A stretch of DNA of 64,000 nucleotides, taken from positions 416,969 to 480,968 of the forward strand of contig JAMPBQ010000001.1 of the NCBI GenBank assembly GCA_023666615.1. Direction: 5' to 3'. The stretch's first letter is position 1. Each line of letters begins with the position of its first letter. The stretch is from Clostridium sp. Lineage in GTDB: Bacteria; Bacteroidota; Bacteroidia; Bacteroidales; Muribaculaceae. Below the pieces are notes generated by a model. That model was not told the DNA's origin, did not search any database, and saw only the letters and a program-made list of their open reading frames with translations. Made by a program: the position numbers and the translations under genes. This document shows positions 9,204 to 18,116 of this stretch, one piece after another.

Positions 9204-10223
9204 ATGTCATTAACAAAAAATCTATTGCGGGGGGCCTGCGCCGGCGTGGCGGCATGCCTTATGGCAGCCTGCGGCGGTAGCGACAAGTTCACCATTTCAG
9301 GGGAAATTGTCGGCGCTCCCTCGATGAACCTCTACATGAAATATTACGGCAATGTGTCCACCGTCTCTTCTGTGACGGTGGCCAATGCCGGAAAATTCGA
9401 GTTTGTCGGCCACAGCCCTAAGCCCACGATTGTGGAGATAATGGACAATGAGTCCAATACGCTTGGATGCCTTTACATGGCGAATGGCGACAAGGCCAAA
9501 ATCATGATAGACCGCGGCAATCCGTTCCTTATGCGGCTGCAGAGCGGGTCGCAAGCCAACGCCGATTTTGCCGCGTTCGCGAATGAAAACGCCAAGGCAT
9601 TGGTCGGCAATGACCGCGGTAGGGCCAATGGGTTGATTGAGGCCTTCATTTCAGAAAATCCCCAATCCATTGCCGGCGCGATGCTTATGGCCACCGCTTA
9701 TGACACTCGCCTGAATCCCACCCGCGCTGATTCAATTATGCGTCTTGTAGCCGAGCGCACCGGCGCAGGCTCCATACTCGACGGCTACCTTTCAACAGTG
9801 AGCGCATTTGCCATCCCCGCTGAATTGTCGGTTATAGACACTCTGCGCTATCGCCCTCGATGGAAGGACACTACTCTGTATTTCACCCCCGCGGGCAAGC
9901 AGCCCACCCTTATAGCCTTCACCACCGAGCGTGAATCGAGGCGTGATTCAATCGTCCCGGCATTGCGTCGCCTCGACAAGGAAGGCAAGGCAAGGGTGCT
10001 CGACTTCATGCTATGCCGCGACACCATCTCGTGGCGGTCGGCCGTGCGCTGGGATTCCGCCACATGGCAGCAGGCTTGGGCCCCGGGGGGAGTATATGCG
10101 AGGGATGTTGATAGGCTCGCCATCCCTGCGCTCCCATATTATATTGTGGCTGACACCGCAGGCCGCCAAATTTACAGGGGCGCAAGCATTTCTGCGGCAG
10201 TGGATGCGGCTTCAGGCATGTAA
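9204..10223 (+). CDS. DUF4369-type lipoprotein with a thioredoxin-like C-terminus lacking CxxC
   Basis: 339 aa. SPII signal with lipidated Cys about 23 (CLMAACGGSD). Residues 28-120 resemble the N-terminal DUF4369 domain that precedes thioredoxin-fold domains in many Bacteroidales lipoproteins (FTISGEIVGAPSMNLYMKYY … GKFEFVG). The C-terminal ~110 residues keep the thioredoxin-like pattern (PTLIAFTTERESRRD … ALPYYIVADTAGRQIYRG), but ERES sits where a CxxC would be. The protein therefore cannot do thiol-disulfide exchange through that site. It follows the dipeptidase after 6 bp. Its role is unknown; a scaffold or binding function is an inference. Confidence 0.75.
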   Translation: MSLTKNLLRGACAGVAACLMAACGGSDKFTISGEIVGAPSMNLYMKYYGNVSTVSSVTVANAGKFEFVGHSPKPTIVEIMDNESNTLGCLYMANGDKAKIMIDRGNPFLMRLQSGSQANADFAAFANENAKALVGNDRGRANGLIEAFISENPQSIAGAMLMATAYDTRLNPTRADSIMRLVAERTGAGSILDGYLSTVSAFAIPAELSVIDTLRYRPRWKDTTLYFTPAGKQPTLIAFTTERESRRDSIVPALRRLDKEGKARVLDFMLCRDTISWRSAVRWDSATWQQAWAPGGVYARDVDRLAIPALPYYIVADTAGRQIYRGASISAAVDAASGM

Positions 10224-10267
10224 TTTCGGCAAAAAAATTAATCTTCTTGCTTCAATTTTTATTCGGA

Positions 10268-10301
10268 TTTGTTATAATCCAAATAAAAAACCGTATCTTT
10301 G
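10268..10301 (+). promoter_or_regulatory. Promoter of the GH3-family/alkaline phosphatase pair
   Basis: TTTG at 10268-10271 and TATCTTTG at 10294-10301 are 22 bp apart, close to the Bacteroidota consensus. The start codon is at 10355. Confidence 0.65.
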
Positions 10302-10354
10302 CGTAAATAAAGAAGAAACGTTCTTTTTAGGGAAATTATCTCATTCGCCAGTAT

Positions 10355-11896
10355 ATGATGGATATAACGCCAATAGTTTCAAGGCTTTTTCGCCCTCGCG
10401 TCGATAGGATGTTCGACGACGCTGTTAAGGCGGAAAAATCCCAGCGTGCTGTGCTGGACTGGCTTATTGGCAAAGGCGTGAATACGCAGTGGGGCGCCGC
10501 CCATGGGCTGCGCAAGGGCATGAATTATGAAGAATATCGCAAGGTCGTGCCTGTAATAGAGTATGAGGAAATCCGCACTGAGGTGATGCGAATGGTAAAC
10601 GGCGAGGCCGATGTGCTTTGGCCGGGCGTTTGTAGGCGTTTCGCCCAGTCCTCCGGCACTTCCGGCGGCAAAAGCAAGTTCATTCCTGTCACGAAGGATT
10701 CCTTGGATGTCAACCACTATCCCGGCGCCTCGGCGCCTGTGGCCTTTTACCTGGACGAGAATCCCGCATCGCGCATGTTCTCCGGAAAGGGATTGATTCT
10801 TGGCGGCAGCTTTGCCAACGAGCTCGCGTCTTTGCCCGCCGGAGTGAAAGTGGGCGATCTCTCCGCCAACCTCATAGACGCGATCAATCCGCTTGTGGGC
10901 CTTTTCCGCGTGCCGGGCAAGAAGATCGCCCTCATGGCCGACTGGAAAGAGAAGCTTCCCGCATTGGCGCATGCGGTGGCTAAGGAGAATGTCACAAATA
11001 TTTCCGGCGTCCCGTCGTGGATGCTTACTGTGCTCAAGCGCATTCTTGAGGATGCCGGGAAGACTAATATTTCGGATATTTGGCCAAACCTTGAAGTGTT
11101 CTTCCACGGCGGCATAGCTTTTGCCCCATACGCGCGGGAATACAGGGAAATCATGCCGATAGGCATGAATTACGTTGAGACATACAACGCCTCTGAAGGA
11201 TTTTTCGGCACCCAGATTGAATATTCCGAAAAGGCCATGATGCTCCTTGCCAAGCAAGGGGTGTTCTATGAATTCGTTCCCCTTGAACAGGTGGGGGAGG
11301 CTTTCCCCGAAGACGCTGTTCCGCTGTGGGGAGTGGAGCTGGGGCGCACCTACGCCCTGGTGATTTCCGCCTGCAACGGGCTGTGGCGCTACGCCATCGG
11401 CGACACCGTAATGGTCGATCAACGGCACCCGGTAATGATAACCATAGCCGGGCGCACAAAGAGCTATATAAACGCCTTTGGTGAAGAGCTGATGGTGCAT
11501 AACGCCGAGGCGGCGATAGCCAAAGCATGCGCCGCGCAGGGATGCGCCATCGCCAACTACACCGCCGCGCCCGTCTACGCTTCAGGCAAGCGCCGCGGGC
11601 GCCACCAGTGGATGATAGAATGGGAGCATTCTCCCCGCGATTTGGAGGCCTTCGCCGACGAGCTTGACCGGCGATTGCAAGAGGAAAACTCCGACTATCA
11701 GGCAAAGCGCGCGGGTTCTCTATTCCTTGACCGCCTTGAAATTGTCGATGCCAAGCCCGGCCTTTTTGACGCCTGGCTGGGGCTGACCGGCAAGCTTGGC
11801 GGACAAAGGAAGGTGCCACGACTGTGCAATGACCGCAACATAATGGACAAGCTCATAGAGCTAAACGACAATAAATCTAAAAACCCAAATAAATGA
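10355..11896 (+). CDS. GH3 auxin-responsive-promoter family protein (adenylate-forming, acyl-amido synthetase type)
   Basis: 513 aa, no signal peptide, cytoplasmic. The N-terminus (ITPIVSRLFRPRVDRMFDDAVKAEKSQ…GKGVNTQWG) matches the bacterial GH3-family start. The ATP-binding motif SSGTSGGKSKFIP lies near residue 98, and YNASEGFFG and RYAIGDTVM follow as in adenylate-forming GH3 enzymes. Plant members join amino acids to hormone carboxylates. The bacterial substrate is not known, so only the chemistry (carboxylate adenylation and amide or ester formation) can be inferred. The start codon of the alkaline phosphatase gene overlaps its stop by 4 bp (ATGA), which implies translational coupling. 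Confidence 0.85.
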   Translation: MMDITPIVSRLFRPRVDRMFDDAVKAEKSQRAVLDWLIGKGVNTQWGAAHGLRKGMNYEEYRKVVPVIEYEEIRTEVMRMVNGEADVLWPGVCRRFAQSSGTSGGKSKFIPVTKDSLDVNHYPGASAPVAFYLDENPASRMFSGKGLILGGSFANELASLPAGVKVGDLSANLIDAINPLVGLFRVPGKKIALMADWKEKLPALAHAVAKENVTNISGVPSWMLTVLKRILEDAGKTNISDIWPNLEVFFHGGIAFAPYAREYREIMPIGMNYVETYNASEGFFGTQIEYSEKAMMLLAKQGVFYEFVPLEQVGEAFPEDAVPLWGVELGRTYALVISACNGLWRYAIGDTVMVDQRHPVMITIAGRTKSYINAFGEELMVHNAEAAIAKACAAQGCAIANYTAAPVYASGKRRGRHQWMIEWEHSPRDLEAFADELDRRLQEENSDYQAKRAGSLFLDRLEIVDAKPGLFDAWLGLTGKLGGQRKVPRLCNDRNIMDKLIELNDNKSKNPNK

Positions 11897-13287
11897 TAAG
11901 CAAATTAAAGAAATTGGGCCTCTGCGCTGCGTGTGCGGCTATGTCCATATCAGCGCAGGCCGCTGCCCCCAAGTATATATTCTATTATATCGGCGACGGC
12001 ATGGGCATGGGCCCGGCTATGGCCGCGGAAATGTACAACCGACAGATTCTCGGCAACGACACTCCCATAACAATGATGCAATTTCCCGTGGCCGGAATGT
12101 GCATGACCTACAGCGCAAGCTCGCCCGTCACTGACTCCGCAGCCGCAGGCACTGCTCTCTCCACCGGAACAAAGACCAAGAACGGCATGCTCGGAATGGC
12201 CCCGGATTCCATACCCGTGTACTCAATGGCATCAACCCTAAAAGCGATGGGATATGGCATCGGAGACATTACCTCAGTTTCCCCCGATGATGCCACCCCG
12301 GGAGCCTTCTATGCCCACGTTCCATCCAGAAATATGTCGTATGAAATTGGTGTTCAAGCGGCCGAAAGCGGATTTGAGTTCATCGGCGGGGCCGGATGGC
12401 GCAAGCCCGCAAAGGAGGGAAAGCCTTATCTTTATGATGTTTTCGCTGAAAACGGCGTGAAGGTGGTCTTCGGTCCTGATTCAGTCCAATACATTGGCGA
12501 TGCGCAGAAAGTGGTGATGCTTAACCATTGGGGCACAAACCCCAACGATGTTGGCTACACGATCGATTCAATTGACAACAACCTCTATCTTCCCTTCCTC
12601 ACCCAGCAATGCCTTGACCACCTGAAGAAGGTGTCGCCCAACGCATTCTTTATGATGGTGGAGGGCGGAAACATCGACCATGCGCTGCACGCCAATGACG
12701 GCGGCGCCGCCATCAAGGAGGTTCTTAATTTCAATCAAGCCCTTGACATTGCATATGACTTCTATAAGCAGCATCCCGATGAAACGCTTATCGTTGTCAC
12801 CGCCGACCACGACACAGGCGGCATGGCAATCGGCAATCCCTTCCTCGGCTATAACGCGAAGCTTGGCCTTTTCGATTACCAAAAAGCGTCAAAGGAAGCT
12901 TTCCAGAAAAAAGTGCGGAAGATGCTGGAGGACAATACCGTTGCATCCTGGGACGAAATGAAGGAAGAGCTCGCCAAAACTTTTGGATTCTGGCAGGGAG
13001 TCCCTGTAAACGAAAAGCAGGAAGCGTCTCTCCGGAAAAAGTTTGAAGATACTTTGTCTAAGCGTGATTCTGACGACCAGCGCACCCTTTATGCCAACTT
13101 CAATGGTTTCGTGGCCGAAGTGTTCAAAGTGCTCAATGACGCGGCGGGCATCGGATTCGTGGCTACCAGCCACACAGGAAATCCTGTGCCGGTATTTGCC
13201 GTAGGCGTGGGCGCGGATAAGTTCAAGGGCCTGAACAATAACATTGAGATTCCCGTTAAGATTCTTGAAATTGTTGAAGGCAAATAA
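11893..13287 (+). CDS. Alkaline phosphatase, PhoA-type superfamily, secreted
   Basis: 464 aa with a signal peptide (…AAMSISAQA). The metal ligand D35 lies in YYIGDGMGMGP. The catalytic Ser82 lies in TDSAAAGTALSTG. Later metal-binding segments are VEGGNIDHALHANDG and VTADHDTGGMAI, and the family's late His is in ATSHTGNPVPVFAVG. The enzyme hydrolyses phosphate monoesters in the periplasm with a two-zinc centre. It is translationally coupled to the GH3-family gene by an ATGA overlap. No Pho-box-like regulatory site was recognised. Confidence 0.93.
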   Translation: MISKLKKLGLCAACAAMSISAQAAAPKYIFYYIGDGMGMGPAMAAEMYNRQILGNDTPITMMQFPVAGMCMTYSASSPVTDSAAAGTALSTGTKTKNGMLGMAPDSIPVYSMASTLKAMGYGIGDITSVSPDDATPGAFYAHVPSRNMSYEIGVQAAESGFEFIGGAGWRKPAKEGKPYLYDVFAENGVKVVFGPDSVQYIGDAQKVVMLNHWGTNPNDVGYTIDSIDNNLYLPFLTQQCLDHLKKVSPNAFFMMVEGGNIDHALHANDGGAAIKEVLNFNQALDIAYDFYKQHPDETLIVVTADHDTGGMAIGNPFLGYNAKLGLFDYQKASKEAFQKKVRKMLEDNTVASWDEMKEELAKTFGFWQGVPVNEKQEASLRKKFEDTLSKRDSDDQRTLYANFNGFVAEVFKVLNDAAGIGFVATSHTGNPVPVFAVGVGADKFKGLNNNIEIPVKILEIVEGK

Positions 13288-13299
13288 AAAATTAAGCGT

Positions 13300-13344
13300 T
13301 ATAAATTTTATAAGACCTATAAGACTTATAAAACTTATAAGAAT
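13300..13344 (+). repeat. 9-bp tandem repeat in the upp leader (5 degenerate copies)
   Basis: Units of 9 bp start at 13300, 13309, 13318, 13327 and 13336: TATAAATTT, TATAAGACC, TATAAGACT, TATAAAACT, TATAAGAAT. The array ends 18 bp before the upp start codon. The same 9-mer family is found before xylB. Confidence 0.85.
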
Positions 13345-13362
13345 AAAAACTGATAATCTCAT

Positions 13363-14016
13363 ATGGAAGTCATTAATTTTGACAAAACGCCCTCTCTCGT
13401 GAGCCAGTATATGAGCGAAATGCGCAATGTGGCCGTGCAGAAGGACAGCATGCGCTTCCGCCGCAATCTTGAGCGCGTGGGAAACGCCATGGCCTACGAA
13501 ATTTCAAAGACCCTTGAATACAAAGTGGAGAAAACCACCACGCCCCTGGGCGTGGCGGATTGCCACGTCGTGGCCGACCAAGTGGTGCTTGGCACCATTT
13601 TCCGCGCCGGTCTGCCTTTTCATCAAGGGTTTCTCGATTTCTTCGACCATGCGGAAAACGCATTCGTTTCCGCCTACAGAAAGTATCGCGAGAAGGAGAA
13701 TTTCGACGTCCTCATTGAGTATCTCGCCTCTCCGCGCATCGACGGAAAGGTGCTTGTGCTGTGCGACCCCATGCTCGCTACCGGCTCATCGATGGAGCTC
13801 AGCTACCGCGCGCTGCTCACCAAAGGCACCCCCAAGCATGTGCATGTGGCTTCGGTGATCGCATCGCAGAAGGCCGTTGACTATGTAAAGTCAGTCTTCC
13901 CCGAAGAGAAGACAACTGTGTGGATCGGCGCTGTCGATGATCATATCGACGACCACAGCTACATTGTTCCCGGCCTGGGTGACGCCGGCGACCTCTGCTT
14001 CGGCACAAAAGAATAA
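13363..14016 (+). CDS. upp: Uracil phosphoribosyltransferase
   Basis: 217 aa, no signal peptide. It converts uracil and PRPP to UMP in pyrimidine salvage. The PRPP-binding loop CDPMLATGSSMELSYRALL lies near 134-152, and the C-terminal uracil-binding part (IVPGLGDAGDLCFGT) is complete. The length is normal for the Bacteroidota form. pfkA follows 35 bp downstream on the same strand. The leader carries the 9-bp repeat described at 13300-13344, and no terminator hairpin separates it from the alkaline phosphatase gene. Confidence 0.95.
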   Translation: MEVINFDKTPSLVSQYMSEMRNVAVQKDSMRFRRNLERVGNAMAYEISKTLEYKVEKTTTPLGVADCHVVADQVVLGTIFRAGLPFHQGFLDFFDHAENAFVSAYRKYREKENFDVLIEYLASPRIDGKVLVLCDPMLATGSSMELSYRALLTKGTPKHVHVASVIASQKAVDYVKSVFPEEKTTVWIGAVDDHIDDHSYIVPGLGDAGDLCFGTKE

Positions 14017-14051
14017 AAACCAATGGCTAATAACTAAAAACACCCCAATCT

Positions 14052-15032
14052 ATGTCCGAAATTAAGTGTGTAGGCATACTCACATCCGGCGGCGACGCCC
14101 CCGGCATGAATGCCGCTATCAGGGCGGTGACTCGCTCTGCAATATATTCTGGCCTGAAAGTTATGGGCATATACCGCGGCTACCGCGGCCTTATCACTGA
14201 TGAGATTGTTGAGTTCAAGACCCAGAACGTTTCAAACATCATTCAGCAGGGCGGCACTATCCTGAAGACCGCGCGCTGCAAAGAGTTTGAGACAAAGGAA
14301 GGCAGGCAGCTGGCTTATGACAACCTTAAGCGCCACAATATCGACGCCTTGGTTGTTATCGGCGGCGACGGCTCGCTGACCGGCGCTCGCATATTCGCCA
14401 ACGAGTTTAATATTCCTATCGTAGGCCTGCCGGGCACTATCGACAATGACCTTTACGGCACAGACCGAACCATCGGATATGACACGGCTCTGAACACCAT
14501 TATGGATTGCGTGGATAAAATCCGCGATACCGCCACTTCCCACGAGCGCCTGTTCTTCATCGAGGTTATGGGGCGTGACGCCGGCTTCCTCGCCCTCAAC
14601 GGCGCAATTGCTTCTGGCGCCGAGGCCGCCATCATACCGGAAATATCCACGAAGGTCGACCAGTTGGCCGAGCTAATTCAGAATGGATTTCGCAAGAGCA
14701 AGAACTCTTCAATCGTGCTTGTGGCTGAAAGCCCAATCACCGGCGGGGCCATGGGCCTGGCAGAGCGCGTGAAGAATGAGTATCCCTCCTATGACGTGCG
14801 CGTCTCTATCCTTGGCCACTTGCAGCGTGGCGGTTCTCCCACCGCGGCCGACCGCATATTGGCATCCCGCCTTGGCGCCGCCGCTATCGACGCCATCAAT
14901 GATGACCAGCGCAACGTTATGATTGGCATTCGCAATGATGAAATCGTGTACGTGCCATTCGTTAAGGCGATAAAGAATGACAAGAGCATCAATCCCGAGC
15001 TCGTGGAGACTCTGCGCCGCCTTTCCATCTAA
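14052..15032 (+). CDS. pfkA: ATP-dependent 6-phosphofructokinase
   Basis: 326 aa. ATP-binding [16 protein letters not shown] is at the N-terminus. GGDGS (rather than GGDDS) and [16 protein letters not shown] (Gly at the position where PPi-dependent enzymes carry Lys) point to ATP as phosphoryl donor. GTIDND carries the catalytic aspartates. [14 protein letters not shown] is the effector/subunit-interface segment. This is the committed step of glycolysis. It is probably co-transcribed with upp and with the small secreted protein 21 bp downstream. Confidence 0.95.
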   Translation: MSEIKCVGILTSGGDAPGMNAAIRAVTRSAIYSGLKVMGIYRGYRGLITDEIVEFKTQNVSNIIQQGGTILKTARCKEFETKEGRQLAYDNLKRHNIDALVVIGGDGSLTGARIFANEFNIPIVGLPGTIDNDLYGTDRTIGYDTALNTIMDCVDKIRDTATSHERLFFIEVMGRDAGFLALNGAIASGAEAAIIPEISTKVDQLAELIQNGFRKSKNSSIVLVAESPITGGAMGLAERVKNEYPSYDVRVSILGHLQRGGSPTAADRILASRLGAAAIDAINDDQRNVMIGIRNDEIVYVPFVKAIKNDKSINPELVETLRRLSI

Positions 15033-15053
15033 AATTCTTAACTTGAAGACTAT

Positions 15054-15611
15054 ATGAAAAAATTTATTCTGGCCTTTGTGGCCGTGGCGTTCTGCGCCAT
15101 TGCGGCCTCTGCCATTACTCCCGCGGAATTGGCGGGCACAAAGTGGAAGTCCAAGAAAATAGAAATGCCTTCGCCCGATGAGAGCGTAAAGGTCACCTCT
15201 ATCGTTGAGTGCATATTCGAAACTGAAAACACATGCACGGAAAAACAGGAAGTGACTATGAGCATCTTTGACAAGGAGACAAGGATGAAGATTGATGTAT
15301 ACCTCAAGGCCACGGCCCCTGAGACATACACCGCCGAAGGCGATTCAATCACCTTCAAGGGCAATCCCGCCGATGTCAAAGTTGAATGCGAGGATGATGA
15401 CATTCGCGTTACTTTCCCCCGCGGTGAGTCCAACGCGATAATGGAGTCAATGATCAAGAGCCAAATTAAGCCTATGATTGACATGCTTCGCCAAGAGATT
15501 GGCAAGAGCGTGGATGAGCCTTCTGTGATGAAGGTGCTCGAAATGAACGGCAAGAAAGCCGTAGTGGAGAGGGAAAAAATCCAGGTGGAATTTTCCATCA
15601 AGAAGATTTAG
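15054..15611 (+). CDS. Secreted hypothetical protein, 185 aa
   Basis: A signal peptide (MKKFILAFVAVAFCAIAASA) is followed by a beta-rich region starting ITPAELAGTKWKSKKIEM, reminiscent of lipocalin-like 'threshold' proteins. A helical stretch (about 125-150) and a final beta segment (VVEREKIQVEFSIKK) follow. I do not recognise a family. It ends just before a bidirectional terminator and probably closes the upp-pfkA transcript. Confidence 0.75.
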   Translation: MKKFILAFVAVAFCAIAASAITPAELAGTKWKSKKIEMPSPDESVKVTSIVECIFETENTCTEKQEVTMSIFDKETRMKIDVYLKATAPETYTAEGDSITFKGNPADVKVECEDDDIRVTFPRGESNAIMESMIKSQIKPMIDMLRQEIGKSVDEPSVMKVLEMNGKKAVVEREKIQVEFSIKKI

Positions 15612-15630
15612 CCACTTAACCCTTAAATAA

Positions 15631-15680
15631 AAAAAATAGATAGGCTTCCGCGCATTCATGCGGAAGCCTATCTATTTTTT
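15631..15680. terminator. Bidirectional terminator between convergent genes
   Basis: A perfect 21-bp inverted repeat (15631-15651 and 15660-15680) with an 8-nt loop. It begins with six A and ends with six T, so it can terminate both the pfkA transcript (+) and the tpx transcript (-). Confidence 0.95.
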
Positions 15681-15701
15681 ATGCCGTTGCCAAAATTATT
15701 T

Positions 15702-16217
15702 CTACTTCAGCGCGGAGAGGGCTGCGTCATAGTTGGGCTCGTTGGTGATTTCCTCCACAAGCTCGCTGTATTTCACGCGGCCGTCCTCATCAATGATTAT
15801 CACGGCGCGTGCCAAAAGTCCGGCCAAGGGGCCGTCAACAATTGTCAGTCCGTAGTCCGCGCCGAATTTCGGATCGCGGAACGCTGAGCCAAAGCTTACG
15901 TTTTTAATGTCGTTGGCCGAGCAGAATCTGGCTGCGGCAAAGGGGAGGTCCATTGACGCGCACACTACAGCCGTGTTTTTCATGCTGGCTGCCTCCTGGT
16001 TGAAGCGGCGCACGCTTGCCGAGCACACCGGTGTATCGAGGCTCGGGAATACGTTCAGCACGATTCTCTTTCCGGCAAAGCTGCCGGCGTCAATCGGCTT
16101 GAGGTCTGTGCCTATCAGGGTGAATGCCGGCGCCTTGTCTAAGGCCTTGGGCACAAGCCCGCATGTATGGCACGGAGTGCCCTGGAAATAGATTGTTTCT
16201 ACGTTCTTTGCGTTCAT
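15702..16217 (-). CDS. tpx: Thiol peroxidase (atypical 2-Cys peroxiredoxin) with an extra N-terminal CxxC
   Basis: 171 aa from ATG 16217; an in-frame extension to 16259 lacks homology and was not used. Peroxidatic Cys65 lies in FPSLDTPVCSASVRRFN and resolving Cys99 in RFCSANDIKNV, the classical Tpx pair that reduces peroxides with thioredoxin. The odd point is C16-H-T-C19 near the N-terminus (GTPCHTCGLVP). Most Tpx sequences I know have no cysteine there (…PVTVAG…). Upstream lies a thioredoxin-fold protein 38 bp away on the same strand, so the two may be co-transcribed. Confidence 0.9.
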   Translation of the reverse strand: MNAKNVETIYFQGTPCHTCGLVPKALDKAPAFTLIGTDLKPIDAGSFAGKRIVLNVFPSLDTPVCSASVRRFNQEAASMKNTAVVCASMDLPFAAARFCSANDIKNVSFGSAFRDPKFGADYGLTIVDGPLAGLLARAVIIIDEDGRVKYSELVEEITNEPNYDAALSALK

Positions 16218-16255
16218 AAAACAAGTGTTTTTTTTGAATTTCTTTCTTATGGGCG

Positions 16256-17449
16256 TCACCGCAAGAGCGACGCCTTCTGTATAACAATTTCCTCCAGCTG
16301 ATTGTTGTAGCCGGGAATCACATCCTCCACTATGCCGTCTGACCCCACAAGCATTATTGTGGGGAAAAGAGTGATGCCGCAGTTGCGCACGATTGAGCGC
16401 GCTGAAATCAAGGCAATTTCTTCCGGCTGTATTTTTCCAAGGAGCTCAGACGCGTCGGACGCATTGTTGTCGTTGAATGCCCATATCACGTCAACGCTCT
16501 GCGGCAATGTTTCCGCCACTGCGCGCACGTCCGCTATTGTTTCTGCCGCAGTGGAGACCTCGGGATCTATTACAGCTATTATGGCGGGACGGTCAAGCTT
16601 GCGTCCGGCCATGTGTTCGGCCCGGTTTTGTCCGTCAAGATATTGGCATGAATATGACGGCAGCGGCTTTCCGGCAAGGTTTTCTGAGCGGAATGTGTTT
16701 TGCCTATATAGCTCAAATTCTTCCGGCCAATTCGCTATCAGCGCGTCCTCGGTCAGCTCTATTGGCTTTGAGGCAGAAGGAGCGTATGTCACATCCACCA
16801 GCTGCTCGCTGATGGCGCCGGGGCTGTTCACCAGCGAAACGCTCACCGGAAGCCATGTGTCGTGGTCAAATACATATTCAAATTCTGATGAAACGTATCC
16901 CATTGTTTCCTTTTGCCCGTCCACCACGATTCTGCGTTTGCCGCCCACGATGGTGTCGGGATGAAAATGGTAGCGGTATGACGTATCTTCCGCCATTTCC
17001 CTTAGCCTCTGCGCTATGAATTGCGGAAGGTATTCTGAAAATTGCGCCTGTTGCTGCACGCCGCCCTTCACGCCCGCCGCCGATGTGCTGAAAGGCTCGG
17101 GATTCTGGCTGTAGTGGTATTCCTGCAGCTTGTTGTTTCTAAGCCTGTAGGCGTTTCCGTCAAAATATGCTGAAAAGCCCTTTAATTCAGAGCCGTGCGA
17201 TTCCGTGGCCCATGTTATGAGATATTGGCATGGCGCCAATGTGTCGTCCTCCTCAGTTGGCGAGCTTTGGAGTGTCAGTTCATACGCAACAGGGTCTTGC
17301 GCCTGGGGCAGAAGCACTTCAAAGTGGGCGTCGGAGATGTAGTTTTGAAGTCCGTCAATGCGATTGGCAAATTGCCCAACCCCCTCGGCCGAAGCCGTCA
17401 GGGGGTTGACAATAAGCATTAACGCGATTAGCGATAAGTTTGCTCTCAT
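16256..17449 (-). CDS. Secreted protein with LolA-like N-terminal part and thioredoxin-like C-terminal part without CxxC
   Basis: 397 aa from ATG 17449, which begins a good signal peptide (MRANLSLIALMLIVNPLTASA); a longer reading to 17527 puts 26 residues in front of it. Residues about 25-240 form a beta-rich region that reads like an outer-membrane lipoprotein-sorting-type (LolA-like) fold. The C-terminal ~130 residues follow a thioredoxin-fold pattern (RPAIIAVIDPEVSTAAETIADVRAV … GITLFPTIMLVGSDGIVEDVIPGY, with cis-Pro in FPT). No CxxC is present. The gene sits directly upstream of tpx. Function unknown. Confidence 0.7.
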   Translation of the reverse strand: MRANLSLIALMLIVNPLTASAEGVGQFANRIDGLQNYISDAHFEVLLPQAQDPVAYELTLQSSPTEEDDTLAPCQYLITWATESHGSELKGFSAYFDGNAYRLRNNKLQEYHYSQNPEPFSTSAAGVKGGVQQQAQFSEYLPQFIAQRLREMAEDTSYRYHFHPDTIVGGKRRIVVDGQKETMGYVSSEFEYVFDHDTWLPVSVSLVNSPGAISEQLVDVTYAPSASKPIELTEDALIANWPEEFELYRQNTFRSENLAGKPLPSYSCQYLDGQNRAEHMAGRKLDRPAIIAVIDPEVSTAAETIADVRAVAETLPQSVDVIWAFNDNNASDASELLGKIQPEEIALISARSIVRNCGITLFPTIMLVGSDGIVEDVIPGYNNQLEEIVIQKASLLR

Positions 17450-17568
17450 AAGCAAGTGTTGAAACGTGTTTGCAAATAAAACAAGAACCGTGCTGAAATG
17501 TTCGGCGCCAGGCCTTTGTTTTTTCAAAAAAAGGAGAAATTTTTCTCAAGTAGGCGTCCGCATAAATT

Positions 17569-17602
17569 ATTCGCGGGACGCGCATGAGTGCGTCCCGCGA
17601 AT
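17569..17602 (-). terminator. Terminator of the sigma/anti-sigma/Spy-like operon
   Basis: Perfect 13-bp stem (17569-17581 with 17590-17602), 8-nt loop. On the minus strand it is followed by an A/T-rich stretch rather than a pure U-tract. Confidence 0.7.
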
Positions 17603-17650
17603 CAATTTGAAATGAAAAAGTCGGTTTGTTGTCTTGCCCAGGCCGCGCGC

Positions 17651-18112
17651 TTATTTGCGGCGGTGGTGCTTGACTAATTGTTGGGTGAACTTTCGTTCTG
17701 CGTTTTTGAGGCGAAATAATTGTTTCGGGGTTAGGGTGTCTTTGAATTTCTCGAAATAGAGGAGCTCAACCACGGATTCCCTTCTTTTTTGGTCAAAAAG
17801 CGCGAATGCCGCGGCCTGCACTTCTTCGGCCGACGCCGTGGGGCTGCTGTTGATGGACATTTCCAGGTCTCTTACCTCCTGCGCTATGTCGGTGAGCTGG
17901 TCGTCCATTTCGTCGTAGAGGGGGAAGAAGGCCTCCTGCTGGTCGGTAGACAAGGAGAGCTCCTTGGCGATAAATTCGTGCTTGTACTGCCTTAGCTCCG
18001 CCAGCCAAAGGTCGCGCTCTTCTTCAGTCATGGAGTTTTGGCGCGGCGGCTGGGCCATGGCGCTTGCGCATGCGCAGACAATCAATGCTATGATGGCAAA
18101 TGTCCTATTCAT
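17651..18112 (-). CDS. Small periplasmic Spy/CpxP-like or heavy-metal-sensor-like protein
   Basis: 153 aa from ATG 18112 (MNRTFAIIALIVCACASAMAQ signal peptide); a TTG at 18124 would overlap the previous gene. The mature protein is all helical and highly charged, with the pattern LSLSTDQQEAFFPLYDEMDDQL … LTPKQLFRLKNAERKFTQQL, which resembles Spy/CpxP-type proteins and the small partners of ECF systems. It is the third gene of an operon with an ECF sigma factor and a probable anti-sigma factor. It may help sense envelope state, which is an inference. Confidence 0.75.
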   Translation of the reverse strand: MNRTFAIIALIVCACASAMAQPPRQNSMTEEERDLWLAELRQYKHEFIAKELSLSTDQQEAFFPLYDEMDDQLTDIAQEVRDLEMSINSSPTASAEEVQAAAFALFDQKRRESVVELLYFEKFKDTLTPKQLFRLKNAERKFTQQLVKHHRRK

Positions 18113-18116
18113 TGTC

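Noticed and set aside
10379-11500. 373-codon open frame antisense to the GH3-family gene
   Set aside because: Shadow of a strongly supported gene; His-rich low-complexity translation without motifs.
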